This document shows positions 14,201-26,200 of a DNA stretch of 64,000 nt, one piece after another. The notes under the pieces are model-generated. The model searched no databases. It saw only the letters and a list, made by a program, of their open reading frames with translations, and was not told the origin of the DNA. Source of the DNA: Paraescarpia echinospica (Eukaryota > Annelida > Polychaeta > Sabellida > Siboglinidae). The position numbers and the translations under genes were made by a program. Positions within the stretch are counted from its first letter, which is position 1. The number at the start of each line of letters is the position of its first letter. The DNA is taken from positions 50,714,151-50,778,150 of the forward strand of contig CM034533.1 of the NCBI GenBank assembly GCA_020002185.1, written 5' to 3'.

Positions 14201-17200
14201 GAGAAAAAGTTGCTGAAGAGTTTTTGAAAAAATAGGCAAAATGTGAAAATTACCAGTTTCGGGGACCCTTAGAATGATTAAATCAAATACAGATTTCTCG
14301 TGCATAGTGGCAGTACCTTAAGATACACCTATACAAAATTAGAGAAAACGTTGCTGAACAGTTTCTGAGATATGGCAGCTAACGGCGCACAGCAGATGCA
14401 GAATGATGGCATAAGTCCGTTGGACCTTCAGCCCAAAGGACTAAATGGCAAAACAAGTTATGGACATTCCAGTACCCAAATGATGGTAATGCACAGATAG
14501 GTCATATTCTTGTTCAGAGGAAGTGGATCAACAATGTCAGAGATGCAGCCGCATACAGCTCATTCAAGTCAGCTGGCTCACACTACAGAATATTATCAAC
14601 TGTCATTAGATTGAGTCTCAGAGCTCCAAAGAAAACACCATCTGCTAAACTGAATGTCGATTGGAGATCTATGAACAATGATGAAAACTTACAAAGGAAA
14701 TTCACACTTGAACTCAAGAATAAATATGATATTCTTTGCGAAGGTATTGAGGACAACCCGATTGAGAAATACAATTGCCTAGTGGAAGCAAATCACCAAG
14801 TAGCTAAAACGATACTACCAAGAAAGAAGTAAATACTAAAAAGACTCATTCTGCATGATGACCGAGATGTTTGTCAAGCAAGAAAAGATGTAATTAAGAA
14901 TGTACCAAACTCAAAGGAAACTCTTGCTTATGCATACAAGCAAGCAGAAGAGAAATACTACTCTACACTCCCCAGTGAATGTGAACTCTCACATAGCCAA
15001 GGTGACTTTCGACTAGCATGGAAAGTTATAAATCATGTAACTGGCAGGAAATTAGCACTTAGGGGTAGATTAAATGGGAAATCTCCACATGAAAGAAAAA
15101 GTCAATGGAAAAACCACTTTGAGAACCTTCTTGGCCAAACATATTCAACAGCCAACACCAAACAAACCATAGAGAGAGAGAGAGGTTGAAAATGATTTGG
15201 ACATTAGCCCTGAAAATTTCACTTTAATCGAATTGGATGAGGTGCTCAAGAAACTCAAATGTGGAAAAACAGCTGAACTAGATGGAATTCCACAGAAAGT
15301 CTGGAAGTTGGATGAATTTAAATCAACACTACTGGAACTTTGTAATCATATCTTCAATAATCTTGTAAAGCCTGGCGCGTTCTCAAAAAGTGGGATAGTA
15401 CCCCTTCCAAAGGAAATCTTGCACTGGCAACAAATTATTGATATATCAGCTTGACACCAATAGCAGCTAAGATTTATAATCATCTCTTACTAAACAGATG
15501 CAAACCTGCCATTGAACCTCTTCTGAGATGGAATCAGAATGGCTTTCGCAAAGATCGATCTACAACTGGCCACATATTAGCTCTGCGCCGAATCTACGTC
15601 TATATGTGACCCCGGCTGACCAAATGAGTGACAAGTCGGAAAAATTGTAACATTGTTTTCTTACATTCTTGTAAAGGTTGGGTAGGGTGCTTTACACGGT
15701 TTCAAAAAATATGACTGCTACAAAAATTGGCAAAGTTATGGAGCATTGAATATGGTAGGGGTCAAAAAGTGAAAATGAAGAAAACGGCTGTTGAAGTTTT
15801 ACATTATATATACAAATGGATTGCATGGAAATATTACATGCATGACATCCAGATGTGGCACACAGTATGTATGTTATGTTGCAATGATACACTGGAAGTA
15901 CAAATGTTCTGCTATAAACACTTATAAAGTTATGCCAGATTATGTCTTTATGTATAAAATTAAGAGGACAGATTATTTGAGAGCAAAAGGTGGACTAAAT
16001 AAAGTGTGTTATTATTACACGTTTGGCAAATGAGACCAGGTAACAGAACAATTCAGTAACTATGGTATCTTTTTTCATTCTACAAAACGTATACAAATTG
16101 TTGTGATCAATGGACATGTCACAAACATATTTTTGTGGTGTACCTATAAATAAAACTATCAATGCATTGTAACAGTCAAAGTAGCGACGCAATACTATCG
16201 ACAGTAAATTTAGTCATTAATGGTTATCATCAATTGTATCCAAAACTATCAATGGTTGAGATTTTTTTTGATACAGTTATAGGGACCAGTTAAAACCCAG
16301 TCAACATTTGTAAGAAAACTGCAAAGTACCAGGCTCTATATATACACTATACAACACTTTACAAGTTACCCAATCTAACATTCACAGTAAATTCTTTCTA
16401 GATGATTTTAACAAAAGCATTAAACTCTTTTATTAAACGGTGCATATTTACAACAAGCTATTCTCGCTGTACAGACCTGAACATTAATGAACGTGATTTG
16501 CTATCACTGAAGCCAACTGAGGAAGGAGGTATAAGTGAGATGTGTGTACGTACAATGTTGACTTTGGAGAGGGTGCGGACCATCTGTTGCAGGAGGTCGC
16601 ACTCAATGTACGGAAAGTCCTTCAGTGTCGATCGGATGAATCGCTCCTGATTCTCTGGGAATCCATCGTCTGGTTTTCCCTTCAGCATGCTGTGAAAGAA
16701 ACACAGGAAACTGTGATCGCTAAACCTACTTCCTGACACAGCATGTCACACGTGTCAAGGGTCATGTCTTAAGTCATTGAGCATCACTGTCACTCAATCA
16801 CTGAACTTGTCACAAGCTCTCTGAACTAACCATGCAGTCACGGCCCCAGGGGTCCAGTGTCCAAATAGTGTCACGACCATCAGACTTTTGCTCTGATTAT
16901 CTTCAGCCTTGTCTTTCTGCAAACTACTGCCACCATCAATGTGACAGTCCCCCGTCACTCATCTCTTGATTGTGCCAGGTGTGCAGGCTGTCCCCATGCT
17001 GTGACTTGTGACACTCACCTCTTGAGCCAGGTGTGTAGGTTGTCCTCATGCTGTGACTTATGACACTCACCTCTTGAGCCAGGTGTGCAGGCTGTCCCCA
17101 TGCTGTGACTTGTGATACTCACCTCTTGAGCCAGGTGTGCAGGCTGTCCCCATTCTGTGACTTGTGATACTCACCTCTTGAGCCAGGTGTGCAGGCTGTC

Positions 17201-20200
17201 CCCGTGCTGTGACTTGTGATACTCACCTCTTGAGCCAGGTGTGCAGGCTTCCCCGTGCTGTGACTTGTGACACTCACCTCTTGAGCCTGGTGTGCAGGTT
17301 GTCCCCGTGCTGTGACTTGTGATACTCACCTCTTGAGCTAGGTGTGCAGGTTGTCCCCGTGCTGTGACTTGTGATATTCACCTCTTGAGCCCGTGCTGTG
17401 ACTTGTGATACTCACCTCTTGAGCCAGGTGTGCAGGTTGTCCCCGTGCTGTGACTTGTGATACTCACCTCTTGAGCTAGGTGTGCAGGTTGTCCCCGTGC
17501 TGTGACTTGTGATATTCACCTCTTGAGCCCGTGCTGTGACTTGTGATACTCACCTCTTGAGCCAGGTGTGCAGGTTGTCCCCGTGCTGTGACTTGTGATA
17601 CTCACCTCTCGAGCTAGGTGTGCAGGTTGTCCCCATGCTGTGACTTATGATATTCACCTCTTGAGCCCGTGCTGTGACTTGTGATACTCACCTCTTGAGC
17701 CAGGGGTACAGGTTATCCCCGTACTATGACTTGTGACACTCACCTCTTGAGCCAGGTGTGCAGGTTGTCCCCGTGCTGTGACTTGTGATACTCACCTCTT
17801 GAGCCAGGTGTGCAGGCTGTCCCCGTGCTGTGACTTGTGATACTCAACTCTTGAGCCAGGTGTGCAGGCTGTCCCCATGCTGTGACTTGTGATACTCACC
17901 TCTTGAGCCTGGTATGTAGGTTGTCCCCGTGCTATGACTTGTGACACTCTCCTCTTGAGCCAGATGTGCAGGCTGTCCCCATGCTGTGACTTGTAACACT
18001 CACCTCTTGAGCCTGGTGTGTAGGTTGTCCCCGTGCTGTGACTTGTGATACTCACCTCTTGAGCCAGGTGTGCAGGCTGTCCCCGTGCTGTGACTTGTGA
18101 TACTCAACTCTTGAGCCAGGTGTGCAGGCTGTCCCCATGCTGTGACTTGTGATACTCACCTCTTGAGCCTGGTGTGTAGGTTGTCCCCGTGCTATGACTT
18201 GTGACACTCACCTCTTGAGCCAGGTGTGCAGGCTGTCCCCATGCTGTGACTTGTAACACTCACCTCTTGAGCCTGGTGTGTAGGTTGTCCCCGTGCTGTG
18301 ACTTGTGATACTCACCTCTTGAGCCAGGTGTGCAGGCTGTCCCCGTGCTGTGACTTGCGATACTCACTCTTGAGCCAGGTGTGCAGGCTGTCCCCATGCT
18401 GTGACTTGTGATATTCACCTCTTGAGCCCGTGCTGTGACTTGTGATACTCACCTCTTGAGCCAGGTGTGCAGGTTGTCCCCGTGCTGTGACTTGTGATAC
18501 TCACCTCTCGAGCTAGGTGTGCAGGTTGTCCCCATGCTGTGACTTATGATATTCACCTCTTGAGCCCGTGCTGTGACTTGTGATACTCACCTCTTGAGCC
18601 AGGGGTACAGGTTATCCCCGTACTATGACTTGTGACACTCACCTCTTGAGCCAGGTGTGCAGGTTGTCCCCGTGCTGTGACTTGTGATACTCACCTCTTG
18701 AGCCAGGTGTGCAGGCTGTCCCCGTGCTGTGACTTGTGATACTCACCTCTTGAGCCAGGTGTGCAGGCTGTCCCCATGCTGTGACTTGTGATACTCACCT
18801 CTTGAGCCTGGTATGTAGGTTGTCCCCGTGCTATGACTTGTGACACTCTCCTCTTGAGCCAGATGTGCAGGCTGTCCCCATGCTGTGACTTGTAACACTC
18901 ACCTCTTGAGCCTGGTGTGTAGGTTGTCCCCGTGCTGTGACTTGTGATACTCACCTCTTGAGCCAGGTGTGCAGGCTGTCCCCGTGCTGTGACTTGCGAT
19001 ACTCAACTCTTGAGCCAGGTGTGCAGGCTGTCCCCATGCTGTGACTTGTGATACTCACCTCTTGAGCCTGGTGTGTAGGTTGTCCCCGTGCTATGACTTG
19101 TGACACTCACCTCTTGAGCCAGGTGTGCAGGCTGTCCCCATGCTGTGACTTGTAACACTCACCTCTTGAGCCTGGTGTGTAGGTTGTCCCCGTGCTGTGA
19201 CTTGTGATACTCACCTCTTGAGCCAGGTGTGCAGGCTGTCCCCGTGCTGTGACTTGCGATACTCAACTCTTGAGCCAGGTGTGCAGGCTGTCCCCATGCT
19301 GTGACTTGTGATACTCACCTCTTGAGCCTGGTGTGTAGGTTGTCCCCGTGCTATGACTTGTGACACTCACCTCTTGAGCCAGGTGTGCAGGCTGTCCCCA
19401 TGCTGTGACTTGTAACACTCACCTCTTGAGCCTGGTGTGTAGGTTGTCCCCGTGCTGTGACTTGTGATACTCACCTCTTGAGCCAGGTGTGTAGGTTACC
19501 CCCATGCTGTGACTTGTGATACTCACCTCTTGAGCCAGGTGTGCAGGTTGTCCCCGTGCTGATGGCGTGACTTGTGACACTGCCTAACAAGTGAGGCGAG
19601 GTAGTGGAACTTGATGGCGAGGACTTGGTTCGTGTCCTTCTGCTTCATCATGCGCTCACACAATAAGTCGAGGACCTTTGCCACCCGACCCACGTTGTCC
19701 AGCAGCTCTGTGTGGGCTTGAATGTAGAGTGACAGCTGCAACACACAAAGTACACCAGTCACTGTATTACTATGTATCCAGTACATCGCGGTCTGTGTAC
19801 GTCGCAATCTCAATTTTGTGTGTGACATCTGTCAAGCTTTATTTTCTCCACCAATGTTAATAACAGTTGTATACATGATTTATATTACCATTGCTGCATG
19901 ACATCTCATAAGGGTCAAACATTCTCACATACAGTTGTCTCTTTAGAAACTTTGCCTTATGTTTTTGTCACAATGAAACACTTTTGGGACCAGAATTTCA
20001 ACAAAAATATGACAGAATAGCCAAACCCACCATTTTTTGATGGTTTAACAGAGTTTTCGCTATGCAACAAGTCATGTGTTGGATAGGCCAATTGCCCTAG
20101 CTGTCATTCGTCATTCTGTAGTCGGGAAACACCAAGGGAACTTTTGATACATTGGCCTCACTCCGAGTAATAAACGTATTTGTTTGACAACTTCAAAGGG

Positions 20201-23200
20201 TGATTTCAAATGACCACGATGCCCAGCAGGAATCCATTTTTGTGATGTCGAGGAGTGTCTCTGAAGTCCACAGGGGCCAAAAACATTTGCCAGTTGTTTA
20301 CATAAATAACACCTCTGGGCTTCGGGTCTATGTATGTATCCACAGATTTACTGGTATGTTCCAAGTTTTAGTGAGTTTGTTTTGTAGTATACGCACAGCC
20401 AGCAATAAGTAAGTATTGAAAAATGTTACAGTTTCTGGGTATTTCTATTTGAAAAATTATTGTTGACAGATTCGCCTATAACGTGAGTTGCCTAAATTTT
20501 GCCAAACATTCCTGCCAATGTAGGACATTTCGAATATAGAAGAGAGTTCTTGTGGCATTTTTTGTTGAACACCAACATAACAAGGTGACTGACACTTGAC
20601 GTACCCCAACAGGATTGAGGTTGTTCTGGATGACAAGTCCATATGTAGGGCCCAATAACTCCAGTGGCAACTTCGGTTCTGTCTCTAATCCTGGAACATA
20701 TGACACCAACAGAAACTATGAAATACAACATTATTTACACTGCACAGTATGGTCTGTTTCTAGGTACACAAAGGGCTCAAAATGTTGCAACACAAATGTG
20801 ACCTTAAAATAAATTGCTGTTGTACTCGGTGCAAATTTCACGTCAATCAAGTTGCACCAGTCACTTACACAGTGCAGTCACTTACACAGTGCCGACTAAC
20901 TTTTTGGTGGGATTAATGTAAAACTTACCTTGGATTTTTGTGTAGTAGGCAAGATCATCTTTGGCAAAGAAGTTGTTGATGAGTGAAACACACTGGTACT
21001 GACCTAGAAGGAATTAGAAGACATGTGACAGTGATTCATAACAACATTACCCGCCACTGTATTTAACGTCTTAAATAATGGCAATATTTATATGTGTCAA
21101 ATGATAATTTGCTGAAAATGTCAATCAACAGCACAGGCTAGTTGCCATGCAGAAATACATGACATATCCGAACATGCTTTATTAACTTAATCCTCTTCGC
21201 TCTGTGTAGAGTACAGGGTTGAAACAATGTTCCTCCAAAGCGGTGTTCTATATTTCTTTAGTTTGTGGATCTCCTTCAGCTGTTTTGGGGTCTGTCTGTG
21301 TTTTGTGCTTGTGTGTCTGTGTTTTCCTTGTGGGTTCCACCCTAAGGCTTGTCTTGTAACTGTTGTGGTGTCATGGGAATGTGGTAAAAATGCAATAATA
21401 TATTGCCCATGTTTGCAATACTCAACAAAAAATATTGCACCAATTTCTTACAGGAATTGTTTTGTCTTTGTGACAAGGTCTGGTGGTCACAAAATAACTT
21501 GTTTAATAAGGACACGGAGGAAAAATGGAAGAATGACATGTAAAAGTTACACAAGACTAATATTTGAAATAAAGAACACTGAAGTATAAATTGTACGGAA
21601 AACAATGCATAGTAGAATTAGTGAATTAGCAGCTGTTCAACATTTACAATAAAAATAATTTTTTTACGAGATTGACTGATGATGAAATTGACATACCGAC
21701 AAACGCAGCCATTTGAGATGCAGTGCGGCCGACACAGTTTTCTCGACCTACTTTTGCACCAGCTTCCAACATGAGCTGTGTCACTTCAGTGTTGCCTGAA
21801 ACAGAACACAGCATGAGTGAATATGCCAGGTAAAACATAAAACAAATGAGATAAATGGAAACTCTTGTCAAAATATTCCAAATTGCAGATATTCAAGTAA
21901 ATTACCGCATTATGATGCTAACAAGATCGGAGTTTTGTATTTTGTAAAATGTGTGTAATTTGGAATCTTGAAGAAAAATTTAAACTGAGAAAAAAATGTC
22001 CTACCGTGACCTCATAATGACAGGTCATGTGCCAGACATAAGTATTTTATGTATTGACTGTGAATTATGCCACGTTCAAAGTGTGTGCGTGTGTGTGTGC
22101 ATGTGGTGTGTGTGTGTGTGTATGTATGGTGCCGTGGGCAATCCCGTGGTACTTGTGCCACGAAGAATATATTTTAATTTTTAGCAATTTGGTTAGTTAT
22201 GACATGTAATGTGTTGTCAGATAACTAAAGTTTCAGGAATTTCAATTTTCACAGAAAATAAATTGACAATTTTTTTTTATATTTGCATCTATTTACATAA
22301 AATGCAGAAACAATCGTTGTGGACGGAACACATCCCTAACACAGAGGAGACAAGAATACCAGAACAGTTTTGAAGTGCCTTTATATTAGTTATTGTTTAA
22401 ACATGATTCATTAGTAGCTTGACCCATCTGCAACACTTCAACACCAACAAGTTTTAATAATATATATCTTTAAGTAAGGAAATAGCTGATTTTTTTTGTA
22501 TTCTATTCCTTAGTGTATCGCTGCTTCAAATTATACAAAAACAGAAATTAAAAATATAAATGCTTTAAGACACTAGAAGTTTAAAAAGTGCCCGTCCGCA
22601 ATGTTTTGTTGCAGACAGGACATTTTAAAAGAAATAAAAAAATTCTGGATTGTTTTGTGGATCTGGTTACATGCAATTAAAATGCATTATATAGGCTTAG
22701 GCAAGGATTTTTCACAGAAAATGTCACAACTTCAGCATGGTCTGCAACTAATAGGAATTGTTGTATGCCAATAAAAAGCACAACACTAAAGTTATACATG
22801 TTGTTTGTTTATGCACCAAACTTCAGTTCCATAACTTTATTATTATGAAGTGTACAGGTTTTTATAAAAGTGCTCTGACTGGCATTCTGAAGGCCTGAGT
22901 GACACACGCGTTGCGCTGTATGAAGCATTGTAACTCGTTGACCTGCGAAACGCGACTCGCTGAGGTTTTTGTAGTGCCACAAAATAAGCCCAAACCATGC
23001 CTTGTTCAAAACCTTGGCGGCTCTTTTTTCTAAGGCGTGAAATGTTATTTCACCAATTGGTGATGGTCTCCCACCTGTATGTGAAAAAATTTACCTGCGA
23101 GTTTGCATCTAATAGCTACCTATCACCAAGCAGTCATCTTTCAAAAATTCTAATCCAATCACCCAGAGACCAATACCATTTGTCGTTACATTCGTAATCA

Positions 23201-26200
23201 TGTGTGCAAAAATTATTAAAATAAGTTTTGATTTGAGGACATGTCGACCTTCGAATGTCGTTAGACCAGAGCCTTTTCGCAACGAACTTTCGCGGAGCGC
23301 ATCGACTGTACTTATCGCCAAGCAGTCCTTATTTTAGCGATAGCTAGCATTAGATTTGTTGTTAAATTCGTAATCATGTGTGCAAAAATTATTAAAATAA
23401 GTTTTTATTTGAGGACACACCGACCTTCGAAAGTCGATAGATCAAAGCCTGTTTGTGATTGACTACGGCCATATGCATTGCCGGCACATTTGATTCGAAA
23501 AGCTCATTTCCATCACACACTCATTATTTGTTTAGGTAATGACATATGATAACTAACAACGTTTAGTATAACATATCCCAACATTAAAATGTGAATAATT
23601 GCATGTGTTAAAAGAACCTGGTCCCCCCACAATAACACTACGACCCACTGGCACATCTTCCGTGCGTATAATTGTCCGCCTGTGGCTGCCTATCTAGGTC
23701 ACAGGCAGAGGTCACAGGGGTGAGTGGAGGGGTGATAAGGTTGCTGGCAGTCAGCAGTGTTTGTGCTGCTGCGTTTGTAATAATAATAATAATAAGATAA
23801 CTTCTATTGCGCCTAAATCCTTGGAAATCAAGCTCAGAGGTGCATCAAAACAAAAGGACTGGTCAATCTCAAAATCCATAAGTAGTTTTCCAGTTGTCAA
23901 CATATGGGTCAAGGCACTAGGGAGCTACGGTAGATAAGCAAGGTTGTAAAGATACATTTTTAAATGACGACGGAATTTTGTAAAATTTTCAACTGATCTA
24001 ACACTAAGAGGGAAATATATTCAGAGTTGGTGCTGCAACAGAAAAAGCCCTAGTTCCAATGTTAGTGTTGACTGTAGGAACAAAAAGTAGGTCAGAACTA
24101 GATGATCGAAGCTGGATAGGTTTTCTTACAGGAGTAAGCAATGAATGCAAATAAGATGGTTGCTTACTAGACAGTGTCTGGTATGTAATGGTACAGATCT
24201 TAAATATTATACGATATCGTACAGGAGGCCAATGCAGACTTCAAAAGTGGTACAGACCGAGAAAAAAGAGAAAAACGAGGAGATCTTGTAACTACTCTTG
24301 CTAGACAATTTTGGACCCGCTGAAGTTTTGTAACTAGCTATCTAGGCCTATATTATTATTCAGAGAGGTACCAACAGTGGCTGTAAGATAAAACTAGCTT
24401 ATTTTCTGTTTGTTGACTGATTGTTAACAATGAGATTTTGAGTAGCAATTTGATAAGTGTGGGTAGATTTTTCTGCAAATAAAATAAAATAAAATGTCAT
24501 TTTCCAAATTAGTCATACATATCTGATTATTTTAATGTTTAACATCACACTTTTTACTGTATTCAGTGCAACACATCTCAGTTTCTGTTCAACGCAGCCC
24601 AACAATATTTTGCATACCTATTACATGTATAATAATCTCTGGGAATACTAAATATGGTGTGAATTGATACATACATTAAAATGTTATATCACGCTGAATA
24701 TCACGTTTTGTCTTTAAAATCCTTTTACAAAACAAATAATAAAATTATTGCATGCCAGTTTAACGCAATAAAACATGTTGTACTGTCTATATATAACTTT
24801 GATCTTCCATTTGTCCACATATATATTCATCTGAATGTCATTTTTTAAAAGTATCCATGTTGGTTGGATATTTTTAATTGTTAAAATCACACATTTCTCT
24901 ATTTTCAAAGCAGCATATTTTAATTTATTTTAAACCTAGCCCAATGATATTTGGCACACATATTACCTGTATAATAGTCTCTGTATACTTTGAATATTAT
25001 GCTGATCGACACAAAAATAAAAAATGTTATGTAATGCTGAAAATGGTGTTTACAAATCCTTGCCCGAGCCTACTTTATATAACCAGGTATTCTTGATCTA
25101 TTAAATTATACATCCATTTTTTTTATTTATATATGTAAATAAAAGTCCACAGGCTTTCAAAACACTACCCCAACTCATCGACTCACTCTAGATACCTAGT
25201 GTGATCCCTTCGGTCTAATTCACTTTGATTGACCTTAAAAGCATCTGTGTGTGTGAGTGTGTTGTGCATGCATGCATGCTAACCTGAGAGAGCGGCAAAC
25301 ATGAGTGCTGTGTATCCCTGGTTGTGTTCAGACGAGTTGACGTCTGCGCCGTGGGCCAGCAACAAACGACAAATGTCCACTTTTGCCTTAAAGGCAGCCT
25401 GCTGCAGAGGTGTCATCCCATTCTGTTGGTAAACATTGACATTTATTAAATATCAGTCATTATTCAGCACTACCTAAACATGTTTATGTGTGTATATACA
25501 ACAGCAGTTCTTAACCTTCTTTGGGCGGGACCCAATTCCAGTCGCAGGACTTGCTTGGCAACACATGCCTTCAAGAAGTTAACTTGTGATAAATTTCAAA
25601 ATAACCATTCATGAGATAAATAGACATAACAAAAATTTATTAGAAATGAAAACATTTCTAAAATTTCCTTGCTGAACACGGAGGCATAACCAAATTAGTG
25701 CTACAGATAACTGGCTTAAGATAGGGTTCTGCAAATGAGTTAGGTGTGTGCCAAATTTTGCCAGGTTAGCTCTCTACAGGCCAAAGCTTTTAATTAGATA
25801 ATTAAAAAAAACTTTTTGTGGGTATTCATAAGGAGTGTGATATATATTGATTCACTTCTGCTGATTAATGCAATATTGGTATGTAAAAGTGAATTTTAAT
25901 GGCTTTGATATAGTGAGAACTGAAAATGGCACTGATGTTATCCTAGTATGTGCATGATGCATTTGAGCAGCATCAAACAGACTATGACTTGCTCATCCCA
26001 GATGTATCATTAAGCCAAATGTAGTTTGAATTAGAAATACTGTCACTGTGTTATTATATCACACGACATTGCAATTTCATACATACCCAGTGTGGTATTT
26101 AACAAATAATACCTCTTGCAGGCATCTGGTACAGGAAAGCAGGACAAGAAGGACAAGTTTGTGGTCACTGGAATCTCTTGGCAAACCACTCAAAATGGCT

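Noticed and set aside
17792..18954. Two nearly identical 87-codon frames on the minus strand in the minisatellite
   Set aside because: They are readings through exon-derived repeat units in shifting frames, broken by the donor sequence; not separate genes.
21227..21589. 120-codon hydrophobic open frame in ANKMY2 intron 4
   Set aside because: Cys/Phe/Val-rich composition follows from a T/G-rich stretch; no recognisable family, and an overlapping minus-strand frame is equally long.
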